In this document: positions 9,486-21,388 of the stretch, in pieces
How the letters are laid out: each line of letters opens with the position of its first letter
Position numbering within the stretch: position 1 is the stretch's first letter
NCBI GenBank assembly: GCA_026874595.1
Contig: CM049320.1
Span: 22,951,714-23,015,713, forward strand
Source: Sipunculus nudus
Lineage: Eukaryota; Annelida; Sipuncula; Golfingiida; Sipunculidae
Length of the DNA: 64,000 nt
Direction of reading: 5' to 3'
Made by a program: the position numbers and the translations under genes
Notes under the pieces: model-generated
What the model was told of the DNA's origin: nothing
Seen by the model: only the letters and a program-made list of their open reading frames with translations
The model's database searches: none

Positions 9486-10817
9486 ATGTTAATTGCCTGT
9501 TGTCTAGTTTTCTGCATTACCGTCTATGTGATTTTACTTCCGCTTACAAAGCATGACATAGGATACAAAATAAAACATTACGTAGTACCCACAGTGCCAA
9601 CATGTGATGTTCTCATAGGAAATCTGACAGATGAGAGCGCTATATACCACTTGCTTGCTATGTACGATCCAGGTACTTGCTCTGAAATACCGAATATATC
9701 GAAACCTTTGTTTTCCTCTCTACCAACATATAAAGAAAAAGAAATGATGTTAATAGGGCACCCTGTTACAGAATTATGGAAACTCTGTTCAGGTAAAAAT
9801 GTTGGTGGCGCCCCCTATCGCCTGTGTCAAGGATTACCGCCAGGGTATCGTTATCATCCGTTGGCAGTTCAAAAATATGAATATGGAACAAAAAGGAAGT
9901 TAGCTTTGAGTGAACTGGGGGAGGTTTGCTACCATAAGAAACTAGCGATCTTTGGATATCCCAACAACTTAGCGCACAAAGGCGGACCACGTAAAGTATT
10001 AAATAACCTTATGTCAGGATTACGCGCCATTGGCAAAAAATACGTGTTCAACCCACGTGACCTGGAGAGTTTTGATTTTCTGCTTTCACTTGATCCTCAT
10101 CACGGGTTTTTCATGTACTACATGGGGGAGAGTTTGGCAAAAAGGTTTTATCTTGGCCCAACTGTGATATATCACCAGTTCAACTTAACCCGAATAACAC
10201 AAGCTGTACGGAATTACTCCCATATTGTTTCCGCTTCCAAAGCAGCGTTGCAGACAGATCAGTATTTTCCTCATATACCTCTAGATCCAAACCGCGCTGT
10301 TATTATACCAACTGGCATCGACGAGACTATATTTTCACCAGAAAACAAAAACTCAACATCGGAGAAAGATTTTATTGCGTTATCATATGTGAAACATAGC
10401 TGCAACAGAAACCTTCTGCGAAATGTAAATAAAGTGTTAAAAGCCCATGAAGTTAAAATCATTAATGTCACATACGGTACATATACCGAAGAGTATTTCA
10501 AAACAAGTCTTGCAAAATCTAGATTTGCGGTTGTGTGTGACGGCACAGAAACTCAAGGTATAGCTATGCAAGAAATTATGGCCATGGATGTACCGTTGTA
10601 TGTCATAAACCCGAAGAGCGTTCCGTATTTTAGTGATAGAGCAGGCGTGGTTCTTAAAAACGACATCAGCGTTGAAGACTCGTTAAGTGAATTTATTGAT
10701 GACGTCAAATCAAGAAAGTTTCAACCTCGACGCTGGCTGCAAGATAATCTCGGTTTGGCCACAGCAGCAATTAATACAATGAAAGTACTTTGTGGACTCC
10801 CAAATCCCTGGAATTAA
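9486..10817 (+). CDS. GT4-like glycosyltransferase, type II membrane protein (copy A)
   Basis: The single-exon open frame encodes 443 residues. Residues 1-20 form one hydrophobic segment, so a type II Golgi or ER membrane anchor with a lumenal catalytic part is likely. GT-B features are GGPRKV (166-171), the N-lobe glycine-rich loop; VIIPTGIDETIF (272-283), the usual GT4 inter-domain segment; and ETQGIAMQE (355-363), an exact E-x7-E motif of retaining GT4-type enzymes. N-glycosylation sequons include NLT 46, NIS 70, NYS 243 and NVT 327. The donor and acceptor cannot be told. ATG 9486 is the only in-frame Met after a stop at 9396. The paralog's upstream start codon is AAC here, so this copy begins 15 residues later or is spliced to an upstream exon. 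Its paralog at 29544 matches without indels. Confidence 0.85.
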   Translation: MLIACCLVFCITVYVILLPLTKHDIGYKIKHYVVPTVPTCDVLIGNLTDESAIYHLLAMYDPGTCSEIPNISKPLFSSLPTYKEKEMMLIGHPVTELWKLCSGKNVGGAPYRLCQGLPPGYRYHPLAVQKYEYGTKRKLALSELGEVCYHKKLAIFGYPNNLAHKGGPRKVLNNLMSGLRAIGKKYVFNPRDLESFDFLLSLDPHHGFFMYYMGESLAKRFYLGPTVIYHQFNLTRITQAVRNYSHIVSASKAALQTDQYFPHIPLDPNRAVIIPTGIDETIFSPENKNSTSEKDFIALSYVKHSCNRNLLRNVNKVLKAHEVKIINVTYGTYTEEYFKTSLAKSRFAVVCDGTETQGIAMQEIMAMDVPLYVINPKSVPYFSDRAGVVLKNDISVEDSLSEFIDDVKSRKFQPRRWLQDNLGLATAAINTMKVLCGLPNPWN

Positions 10818-11389
10818 AACAAAATAACGATATATCCATAATTTCGACATGCGAATTATGACATCCGGTTTTTAATGGTGTTCACGCAAAATGGAACTGT
10901 TAAATTACTATGTTACCCATATCCTCCGAGCTTTTGGGCTAGTAAGTACCCTTCACCCCCCCCCCCCCCCCCTCCTGAATAATTTTAAATTTGATACAAG
11001 AGCCCCAGTATCTGAAAAGCTAATGCATTGACCGTCATGTTGTTTTGCATGCAAATTGGTCATTTTTGGGGTATTTTTTGTTCTATTTTTCAGACCTTTA
11101 AATGAAGCAGTTGTCCATCAATAGGGCACAATTCTAACTTGACATCCTGAGAGGTTCATGAAAAATCTGCTTGGAAACCAGAAATTAGGTGTTTGTAACC
11201 CATATCCTCTGAGCTATTGGTGAGTCCGATTGGACACATGTTGTATCCATTTTGCCTAGAATCCTCATGCTTGACTTTCAGGTTGGTCCAAATATTCTTG
11301 GGAACCTGAATTAATGTCACGGTGACCTATTTTCTGCAAGCTAGGTGAAAGAACATGATTTTGGGCATTGTATTTGCTATTTATGATCA
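10818..11389. repeat. 3' flank with a degenerate ~340-bp repeat unit (copy A)
   Basis: About one and a half units of a repeat marked by TACCCATATCCTC(C/T)GAGC, GATACAA(G/A)AGC and a GGGCACAA motif (about 10915-11220). Copy B carries three to four units at 32500-33760. A poly-C run sits at about 10957-10972. No coding sequence is seen. Confidence 0.6.
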
Positions 11390-12540
11390 TTCTTATGGAT
11401 TTTTTCTCATCTATTAATATCAAAGCCCCATACAAAATTTCCTTATATTAAGTGTGATAGAATAAGTGTGTCATATAAAATTTTTAGCATATGACCAAGT
11501 AAACAATGTTTTAATTTTTTCATGATTATAATATATTTTGGTTGCAACTTTGTTTGTGTGCATTTACCATTTCATTTGTTTTTAGTGTTATACCTAGAAA
11601 GTTGAAATCTGAGACCCTATCAATGGGTATGTCATTTAATCTAGTTCAGGGGTTCTATCTTGTATGCTCATATTTTGAGTTTAAACATCATAAATTTGTT
11701 TTGTTTACATTTAATAAGAGTTTGTTAGCGGTTAATCAGTGTTATGTACTTTGTTTAATTCATTGTTAATGATGCCTTGGTCTTTTTGTTTATTGTAATT
11801 TGTTAAGGGGTTTAACAGTGCTGTGTCATCTTCGTAGGGAATAAAATTAAAGAAGTCACTGAAGTGTTTTAGTCTTCATGTGTATTAGGTAGGATAAGGG
11901 CCCAAGAATTGATCCCCGAGGTAAACCAGTGGTTTAAAATATTTTCTGGACTTGTGGGTTTCTTTTAATCAATATATGGTACTATGTTTGTCAGACGTTA
12001 TTTAGCAAAAGTAGTGTTTTTTTTCTTTAATTCCATATGATTCTAATTTTTAATTAATTTGTCATGATTGAATGTGTCAAATGCTTTTGATATGTCAAGG
12101 TACATAGTGAGGGATGTGTTTCCATGGTCAATTACTGCATATATTCTGTCTTCTATTTCTTATTTTGTGTTCATTTGAATATTTTTTTTCTGAATCAATA
12201 TTGGTTATTATATATAGTAAACTGTGTGTGTGAAGGTATTCAAATAATTGATTGTATATTGTTCTTTCAAATAGTTTTAAATGCTTATGAATCGGGGGTT
12301 TTTTTTTTATTTATTTTATTTTGAAACATTCCTGTAGTGAGTGATCCATTTATGATAATGCATTATGGCTTGATTGTGACAGGACCATTTTTTTTAGATA
12401 AGAGTGTATATATTTTTTATAGCCTTTATTACTTTTGGCCTGAGATTTTTGATCATATTTTGGATTTTATATATTAAAATTTAAATAAATTATCAATTTT
12501 AGTTTTTTGTGTGGTTAAATATTGCATGTTATTTATTTCA
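11390..12540 (-). pseudogene. LINE reverse-transcriptase relic (copy A)
   Basis: Minus-strand motifs appear in the correct order. YLDISKAFDTFNHD (12103-12062) is RT block with catalytic Asp. TGLPRGSILGP (11931-11898) is the next RT block. FIPYEDDTAL (about 11850-11820) is the catalytic block, with YADD changed to YEDD. A downstream thumb-like DIPIDRVSDFNFLGI lies near 11640-11590. Stops and short indels interrupt the frame, so it is dead. The same element sits at the matching place in copy B and therefore predates the duplication. It is APE-type LINE-like; the clade is not resolved. Confidence 0.8.
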
Positions 12541-12559
12541 TTATTATTGTATACGCCGT

Positions 12560-13860
12560 AACAAAGTCTTGCAGATACTATGTTTTTGACCGGGTTCCGT
12601 CGCCGCCGTGCTCGTTTCCGGAATAGAACTCTGAGACCACTGGACAGATTTTTCCGTAACTTGACACCATTAACGGGTCACATGTGAGCTGGTGCCAAAA
12701 TATTTTGCGTTGATCTCTGACCTTTCCCCTCCGCAGTGCGTCTATCTATGCGTCTGTTTTGAAACATTAACCCACATGTCTTCGGACTCGTTTGACCAAT
12801 CGGGCTGGAAGTTTGCATGAATTTGCTCTTGGATAGCTTTGTATTATCCACAGAAAATGGTGGCACAACCTGCAACCATGTTTGCTTAGCCTTAATCTGT
12901 TCATCTGCCTTGGGTTAAAATCACTCGTATCTCTGCAGTTGTTGGACTTATCCACCTGAAATTTTGCATTTGTATACCACCTGGATAGCTTCCTTTATTT
13001 TATGACAGGTTGCGCCACCTACATTCACGTTCAGGCTGAAGACTTCCAGGCTAATATCTCAGGACAGTTTTGACGTATCGGCCTGAAATCTTACATGATT
13101 ATAGATCTCACATTGTTCTTTATCATACGCAAAACTTGTGGCGCCACCTGCAACTATTTTGCTCAGCGTCCGCCTGTTTGTTTGCCGTGAGATAAAATTA
13201 CACATATCTCGGCAGTGGTTTGACTTATCTGCCTAAAATTTTGCATAAACATACATCTTAGATAGCTTTCTCGATATTATGGCAGATTGTACCACCTACT
13301 TTATGTTTGCGCTGCACAGACTCATGTTAATATCTCAGGACTGGTAAGACGTATCGGCCTGAATTTTTGCATGCTTATAGATCTCACATAGCTCTTTATC
13401 CAACACACAACGTCTGGCGCAACCTTCAACCATTTTGCACAGCGTCCTTCTGTTTGTCTGCCGTGGGATAAAATCATCCATATCTCAGCAGTAGCTTAAC
13501 ATATCTGCCTAAAATTTTGCATCTGTATACATCTTAGATAGCTTTCTTCATTTGTGGCAGATGGTGCCACCTAAATACCCATTTCGGCTGTAGACATCCA
13601 TGCTAATATTTCAGGACTGGTAAGACGTATCTAACATAGCTCCACAGTTTATACAAATTTGGTGGCCCAACTTACAAATTTTTTCATGGTGTCCATCTGT
13701 TCATCTGATTCTGGTTAAAGTCACTCAAATCGCAGCGTTGGTTTGACTTATCCACCTGAAATTATTCATATGTATACATTTTTAATAACTTTCTCTGTCA
13801 AATATCAGGTGGCGCCACCTACAATTATGTTGACATAGCAGATATCCATGGTAAAATGCA
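12560..13860. repeat. Dimeric satellite, ~277-bp period, copy A
   Basis: Degenerate tandem units alternate between two half-monomers of about 149 and 129 bp, marked by (G)GCGCCACCT sites at 12863, 13012, 13141, 13289 and 13417. Both halves share CTGAAATTTTGCAT, a 'TATACATCTTAGATAGCTTT' or 'ATAGATCTCACATAGCTCTT' block, and a CTCAGGACTGGT block. GTGGCGCCAC is palindromic. Copy B has a shorter array at 35390-36110. No coding potential is seen. Confidence 0.75.
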
Positions 13861-15430
13861 ACACATCTCCTTCTATTTCCCCTTGCCACTCAATCTATAC
13901 CTCACTTCACCCGTCCCACTATGATTTCGGCGGATACGCGTAGTGGTTTGTCAACTACCCATATTCTAGTTATTTTATATTTTAATAGCCAATTTTGTAC
14001 TTATAATGGGGAAGAAGATATCTAAATGATTTGCTATTATGTCGGGATCATATATTATATTGCCATTTATTATAAAGTATTCGGGGGGGGGGGGGGTATT
14101 TTTCTCTTTTCTTCGTATTATTTCAGCAATTGTTTCACGTGGTCACGTGGTTCTGGAATAGATTATATTTCGAAGTATGACCACAATGATTTGAGCAGCT
14201 AAGGAATTTCTTGGCTTGTCTTAAGATTTCATACCTGGCAAACACCCCTGTACCTAAAATTGGTCCAAAAGTTTTTTAACTCATATTTGACCGCATAAAG
14301 TACACATGAATTAAATCTAGTACAGTGTTCATTTTGATGGTATACAAACTAAAAAAAAAACTAATTATTATTGGCATGTTTTATTAACATATTACATATA
14401 ATATTTTAAAAAAGTACGCAATTTTAAATTTGCTGTAACAGCAAGCCACTTTTTAATAGAACAATATTAAAGTACACAATATTTCAATTTTTTTTTTCCT
14501 CTTTACTATGTTTCCATCTTATACGGTGGCTTGGAGGGGGCATGCTTGAAATAGCTATAGATAGTATCACGTGTGCAAAATATAAAATAATTCTCAGGCT
14601 GTCTTCACTAGGCCACCGTTCTATCTACCCTTAAACTGAAATATTAATTTTGGTTTTTCAAACAGAAAGATTCACAGTTAAGGAAACAAATGATTTTTTT
14701 AGATATTTTAACATGGCCCTTTTTCATTTCAATTTTTAAGTACTGACATGCAAAACATCTGAAATGTTTAAAGTCCGAAAATAGTATTCAAATATAAAAT
14801 TCCTTTTGCTTTATAAATTGTTTACGTTGTACTTAAGAGTTTTAGCCATACATTTTTGCAGTCATTGTGTTTTCCTGATACGACGATACAGCATGCAAAG
14901 CCTTATTTGAACCGTATAAACGCAGATTGTAGATTTGTTAATCGTTATGTTGCTTAAACCATAGCAGGATTTCTTTTTAAAATAACCTCCCCCCCCCCCC
15001 CCCCCCCCCCCCAGCAAAGAGAAAAATCATGAATTCACATTAACACCTACAGATGGCGCTAGATGTATACCAGAGTGAGTCAATGACTCAATGCATTGAA
15101 AAGCAAATGCAATGATTTCAAATAGGTTGGATAAAAATGTAACTAAAAATTACCAGACGCAAATGCGATTAACACTTGCAAATACAATTGATATTAACAA
15201 TGTTTTTACACTTAAACTCTGTATTGCTACTAATTCAAGTGATATTTATGTATGCTGTTGTGAATAAAAACTTAAAATCTTGTTGTGGCAGACAGATTGA
15301 TAGAATTAATTACACAATTCTTTAGGAGGTTTTATTGTTATTGTTTATATTCTGAGATTGCACTATAGAACCACAGCTCTATATTTTAGAACAAATTCAT
15401 TTGGCAGTTACAAAGCCCATACTTAAATAT
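13861..15430. other. Non-coding part of copy A with poly-G and poly-C tracts
   Basis: No gene is seen. It aligns with copy B at 36105-36170 and then 37345-38600. A G run lies at about 14083-14096 and a C run of about 23 at 14990-15012, the latter matched by a C run at 38125-38146. Confidence 0.6.
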
Positions 15431-15448
15431 AAATATATGTATATATAA

Positions 15449-15506
<58 letters not shown>
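15431..15506. repeat. (TA)n-(GA)n compound microsatellite (copy A)
   Basis: Alternating TA (about 15448-15470) followed directly by (GA)n (to 15506). A (TA)n-(GA)n tract occupies the equivalent position in copy B (38624-38746). Confidence 0.9.
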
Positions 15507-15509
<3 letters not shown>

Positions 15510-16010
15510 AAGAGAGAAAGAGAGAATTAACAGAAAGTAAATTTCCAGTTTCGAGCAATTTGGAACTTAATGAAGATACTATTTGAAAATCAACTGAGTC
15601 CTTGTAAATATCTCTTCCCTCAGGCACACGCCTGTATGTGCTTGTGCTTCGTCAGTATAATAAAACTTACAAAATGTATTCCCTCACCGCTTATTGTTAA
15701 CAATGATGTCATGTTGAAGTGTCAGAGAGTGGAGTAGAAAATCATAGCTGTCCCCCGGGTGGTGATTACATAAACTACAGAGTACAGGCACGTGGCACGA
15801 CTTGTAAAATCAAAAGTCTGACTTCAAATCTGCCTTATACGGGAAAGTCTGACTTCAGATCTGGCTTATACGGGATAATGCCATTTGTAACAAAAATATT
15901 ATATTTAAATATTGGTCTCAGAATAAAATTCTCTAGATTGTTTTGTCGACAAATGAAAGTGAAATTTGAAGCCAAATTATTCAAGTTGACTGAAAGATAT
16001 TATTATATAT

Positions 16011-16621
16011 AATATATATTATTTTGAATTATATATATATTCATTCAAGTGAGGAGGGTTATGAAATATAAATAATATGATAACCTTACAGAGAGGTCTG
16101 CTTTGGAATTTTTTTGCATTGCTAAATTTGTTATTTTATATGTCGGAAATCAGGTTCATTTTCTGTAAATTGTTTGTTCATGGTAATACTTATTTGATAA
16201 TTACAACTTAAACTCGAGGTAAGATTAAAAATGGTATATATCCTTTGCCTCTCAGAAGGCCTGTATTTGTTTCGTGCATCATACCATGCACGCCTATGGT
16301 TTCGAGTTAACATTAAAAAAAAGGAACAGATCTAAAGTTTTATAAAGATTTGAAGAATACTATAAATATTATTAATTTGGCACATGCACATGATTCTGTA
16401 AATTCAATATTTAATATTTGTTTTTTTTTTTGTGGTGCAGCATTTAATTAAAAGTTGGGAATTGGTCAAAATACTACATTGAAAATGCATATTTTATATT
16501 TTTTTTCAAAATTTTACAAACCATGAGAGGGGGATTACCCCCCTCCCATACCCATGCCTATTCGGGCGCTAAGGCGTCCTCATATTCGCTGCACTTGCGC
16601 CCTAAAACTCTCCAAAAACTA

Positions 16622-16684
<63 letters not shown>

Positions 16685-18295
16685 GCGACCACCCCTCCCC
16701 CCAGCCCCCTCTCCCCAACCACCACCACCAATTTTTATGAACGCTCCAAATCCTATTTATAGTGTCATAACGTCTGTTAAAATTGGGATAAACAGCGCTT
16801 TATTGTATCAGTGAAGCAACAGGTGTAGGCCTATGTTAAACGCGACCTCTGTAAGACACGACATGTATGGCCGAGTCGTATATCAGGACAGGTCAGGAAG
16901 CTAGCTTCACTCTAGACATATTGGGTCCACGGGCAGACATTACATCTATATAACCATGTCGTCTATACCTGAGATTTATAACACCTGTGATTAATACTTG
17001 AACAAGTGTGTGAAGTAAAATAAAAAAAACATGGTTCACATATCCGTACACGACACATAAGCGTGAGAGTCTGATCTACTTGAGCTTGCTCTTAGGTTAG
17101 CTAATGTTGACTACGCTATCACGTGAGAGCTTGAGAAAAATAAGGGGACTTTGGCCAATGGCGCACATAAACTTCATATCATATTATGCCCCGTGTTCAC
17201 GGGAAACAGAAGGGTACAAGTAATAAGCCCTCCGGTCACATCACATATACCGTTGGCATAGGCGTGGGAGCGGGGGGGGGGGTATAGTATTTATTCGCCC
17301 CCCCCCCCCATTATTGGTTGGCCCTATATAACTGTTTCATTAAAAAAAATAAGTAATGAGAGACATTTGATCTTTGGTTTCAGAAGATGGACTGATAAAT
17401 AATTTTTTTTTTTCACAAAGTCAAAATCTTGTGACAAGATCGCATGATATGAGCCATTTTACAGTTTAAAACATATTTAAGTTTCTGCACTACCCCCTCC
17501 CATACACACCAACCTTTCGGAGAACCATGGCCCTTCAGCCGATGTTTTATACCCCCCCTCCTATAATCAATGGAATTTAATCAGAAAAACTTTTAAAAAA
17601 TCTGACTTTGAAATGGGGTGCTAGAGTACACAATCACCTATTCGAAATTGTTTGTGACCGGGGGTAGGCCTACGCCATCATCATAATAATCATGTGGTCT
17701 ATTTTTGAGATCATTCATGATGATATTGACAATTTTCTATGACCCTGTCGCACTGGCTTGCCGGTCGGCCACACGTTGGTGCATATATATTTTTTGCATG
17801 CATTATATCGAGCAAAGGATATTGCCTACGAGGCCGTTGGTTACAATTATACAGTACTTTGGGTATTTGGTATTATTTTAAACTGGGTGTCTGGCATTGC
17901 TTTAAGCTGGGGTAGGACATCATCATATTAAATTCTTTTTGATCCGGATCATGAAAATGTGTTAAGCTGAAACTTAAACAGCCATGTCCTGCACGCTGAA
18001 ATCCTCAGAGGTTATACCAAAATTAGGACAAGTACTCATTCCACGCATCAAGCTTGCTCTGTCAGATCCAGGATTACCATTCACACTCCAGTTACTTGTT
18101 CTCATCGCCTATTCCCTGACAATAAATATATATTCCAAGGACATCATTTGATATACTGGGAATTTTCCTCCAAACCCAGATTTTTTTTTTCGCACGGCCA
18201 ACTTTATGTTGTTTTTTCTAGAGCACGTATTCGGCCAAGGCCTCCGGACTCCGACACAAGCTCAGCTTAAAAACAGAACACTTACACCAAATGTC

Positions 18296-18339
<44 letters not shown>
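16011..18339. other. Gene-free spacer with (TA)n and G/C-tract elements
   Basis: No credible gene. It includes long (TA)n tracts at 16623-16680 and 18298-18338. Near 16525-16560 and at 17255-17320 are G-run/C-run pairs next to ATAGGCGTGGGA or its complement (CCCATGCCTAT-like). The same signature recurs at 27953-28110. Confidence 0.6.
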
Positions 18340-18341
<2 letters not shown>

Positions 18342-18506
18342 GGTCCAGATCCCGATCAGGACCAATCGCTGATTGGTCCAGACCAAATCCCGATCGGGGT
18401 TTAGGCCGGACCAATTCCCGATCGGGATCTGGTCTGGACCAATCGCCGATTGGTCCGGACCAGATTCCGATCAGGATTTGGTCCGCCCTAAACCCCGATC
18501 ATTAAC
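18340..18506. repeat. GC-rich palindromic satellite
   Basis: About 165 bp built of self-complementary blocks: GGACCAATCGCTGATTGGTCC-like hairpins with 9-bp arms (18359 and 18436) and CCCGATCGGG palindromes (18389, 18417). The 39 bases at 18427-18465 form a near-perfect palindrome. It directly follows a (TA)n tract. A peptide-like frame through it (rich in Arg, Ser, Pro, Asp) is an artefact of the repeat. Confidence 0.75.
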
Positions 18507-18814
18507 TTTAGGAAAGAGAATGAGTTCCTGTCTGAACTTATCAAGGTTCAGGTCAGCCCACACCTGGATTCAGAGCGTGCCTGTATCCCTAACAGGATGT
18601 CTGAAATTATAACTTAATAAGCAATGACAAATGTTAATTTAGTTTGTAGTCAGTGTCAATTATTCTATCTTAATAACTTAATTAATATTTAAGTTTGAAT
18701 TAATTTAGTGATTACATTTATTGTAATTATTTTTCAAGTCCTTGTATTATTTTTCAAAATGACTATTTATTAATAATAGTCACTATTTATTAATCTCACT
18801 GAACATGTTGTGTG

Positions 18815-18880
<66 letters not shown>

Positions 18881-19138
18881 GGAATAAAAGTATATAGTAC
18901 ATTTAAGGATATGTCAAGCATATAAACAAACATACTCTGTATAAATTCAATAAGACCTAATATTTTATAGTTGTAAATGTTTGGTATAGTAATATTATTG
19001 TCACCTTTGTTTATTGCTTTAAGTTGACAGCAGTCCTACAAAAATCGAAAACTGCAATTATGTACCCAACACATCCATTAACTTCAAGCCACTGATTGAT
19101 AAATGACTTGGGTTTCTACTTATTCTACAAAATATTTG

Positions 19139-19187
<49 letters not shown>

Positions 19188-21388
19188 GTGTGTGAACATA
19201 CAAAAACACAGACGTACCTCAAGCTATGTGGTGGGATAACTTGCAAATGATCATTTGGTAAGGGACTTTTTAACTATAAATCCAATTTATAAATATAATG
19301 AATATTTTCTTTTTCGTGCTCGAGTTTTAATTTTGTAATATTGAAGGCACACGTTTGGGCAGATGAGTTGGAGTAGAAATCCTCTAAGTCAGCTTAATCT
19401 TAGGAACTAACTCTCCAATATGAATATTATATATATAACAATTCCATCCATATATGCTGTTTTTCAATGTACACAGATTCCTCCACACAACTCTGTCATA
19501 TAAAATGTGGGTTATTTTTTTCATGGAATTTTACATCTTTTTTATTGTATTTCCAAAAGCTTTTGAGAAAAAAAATCTTAGTTAAAAATTAGTAAACTCG
19601 AGTGGAAGGAAAGACCGGGACGTACCCATTGTTCCAGTACAGAAGCAGAAAATAACGAGAGAGGTATATTTCGGCCACGTGGGTAGCCGTGAACCAAACA
19701 TTGGAGTGGTAAACTACTTGTCAAAGAGAATGCGGCGGTGGATAATGATACAAAAAAGCCACATATTCACTCATTATGTGAACAGTGAAACACACACGGA
19801 CAGAAACCTGTTCACAACTAAGAAATAATCAGTCGTAAAACTGTTGCAGACAAATATACGTATCACAAGATACACTACCAATAATAAATAAATAAATGTT
19901 TTACTGGCATATATCTGTTATTATTATTATAATTATTAAAAATTTAGAAATATTAAAGGCACACATTTGGATGGATAAGTGGGAGGAGAACTCCTCTCAG
20001 TCATATGATAACCGGCGTTATTTCATGTGCGTTGGACGGCATAACTGTTCTGCAATAACCCTTCGGGGACGTCCTTGTACATGCGGTCAGTAAATTAACA
20101 AATATACAGAGATATATCCCGGGGCCTCAGGTGAAAAGACACGCCCAGCGTTATCCAAGTTTCAGTTCCCTGACCCACCGCAACACGCAATGTTTTAGCC
20201 AGCGGAAACATGTATCATATTTTTGGGGGCAAAGTCTTTCATGGGCCCAGAGCATCTTTCGATTTACAGGTAGTGTGGCCCGGGCGTTACGTTTATGTTG
20301 GGGCCATTGATCGGTCCACTATTTTCAACAATCGTGTACAGGAGTAAGTCAACGATTTTAGGGCTATATTTTGACGGGTACCAATTTCAAAGAGAAGCCG
20401 CTATATTTCGTGTTTATTCAACATTCATTATAGCTGATTAGGTCCCTTTAATATCTCGAATCTGAAACCCTCACAAACATAAAAAGCCACTCACTGCATT
20501 TACCACTAAAACCATATAGCAACTGGTGTTACACGGCCGCCTAGATTAGGATACCGCTGCTGTGGTCATTAAGCCATTTACAAAACGCATATCACGGTTT
20601 GATTAGTGCCTGCTATGAATATGGGTTGTGAGGGACGACCGGGAGGGGGAGGGGGTGATCTAGGCCTCTTGCATAAAGGTCAGGGCCATACGCTCCTTGG
20701 GATAAGGGGGGGGGGGGGGCAGCTGCGCATCTTCAATTTCAGACAAATTGTAAAATGTTCGGAAAAAGTGAGAGAATAAACTGTGAACAAAGTTGTTTCT
20801 TTCATATCAATATGCTCGAAGACAATAACATGCTTAAACAAGTCATTATTTGTGCGCTTCGAGCAATTTATGTTCAGATTCAGAGATAATTTTATCTGTA
20901 CTTTAGATGGCATACAAATGTTGTTGAGAAGATTTAACTAATTGACATATATAGCTATGTGTTAAGTATACAAGTTGAACGTCTTGCAATATAGTGGTCA
21001 TGGCAGGCGACATCCTACTTCCTGTATTGTTAATTTGTCTTAATCACAATTAAAGCCACACCTAAAACATAAAACCATTCATGTTCAAGTTTGGTGAAAG
21101 ATGGGTGTTATTTCCTTGACATCAGTGATCACCTGAATTAGCCCCAAATTCTATCACTTGTGGTGATTTTTAAAACCTGGAAACCTATTGTCATTTGATC
21201 ACTTGTGGAATCTCAAATTTCAATAGGTTTTCAGGTTTTAAAGTTCATAAAATCTACGTGAATTCAGGGGATCAATCTTGTATATTGTATATAAATAAGC
21301 CTCCAGGGTAGAAGGGTATTTAAGAGAGTCCACACACAGTATAAAGGGACCGTCTGTGGAGCCTGCAGAGACCAGAAGTGCCGTCCGC
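18507..21388. other. Gene-free spacer
   Basis: No supportable gene. Contains a (TA)n-(GA)n compound tract (18810-18877), a (TA)n at 19142-19183, a G run at 20706-20719 and an otherwise unremarkable AT-rich background. Confidence 0.6.

Larger units (their letters stand above)
5265..16010 (+). repeat. Segmental duplication copy A (direct repeat of 24705-39110)
   Basis: Co-linear matches to the second copy run from GTTTAAGCATGTTTGGCC (5275/24711) to the ATTATTCAAGTT block (15978/39076). Anchors include CTAGTCATTCGAATATATTC (7899/27673), the glycosyltransferase genes, the LINE reverse-transcriptase relic, the dimeric satellite, and CTACAGATGGCGCT (15048/38181). The offset at the left edge is about 19.4 kb. 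Copy A is about 10.7 kb against about 14.4 kb for copy B, the difference coming mostly from insertions in B. Sequence left of 5265 and right of 16010 does not match the flanks of copy B. Confidence 0.85.

Noticed and set aside
9766-9990. Antisense frames within both glycosyltransferase genes (also 10271, 29627, 29869, 30362, 30540)
   Set aside because: They are shadows of the conserved sense coding sequence.
15397-15627. Open frames rich in Ser-Leu or Ile-Tyr repeats (also 16554, 26487, 26904, 38479, 40441, 40635, 42333, 49643)
   Set aside because: They are translations of (GA)n, (CT)n and (TA)n microsatellites and have no other support.
18206-18612. Arg/Ser/Pro/Asp-rich frames resembling an RS-domain protein
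   Set aside because: They run through a (TA)n tract and a palindromic satellite; the regularity comes from DNA symmetry.
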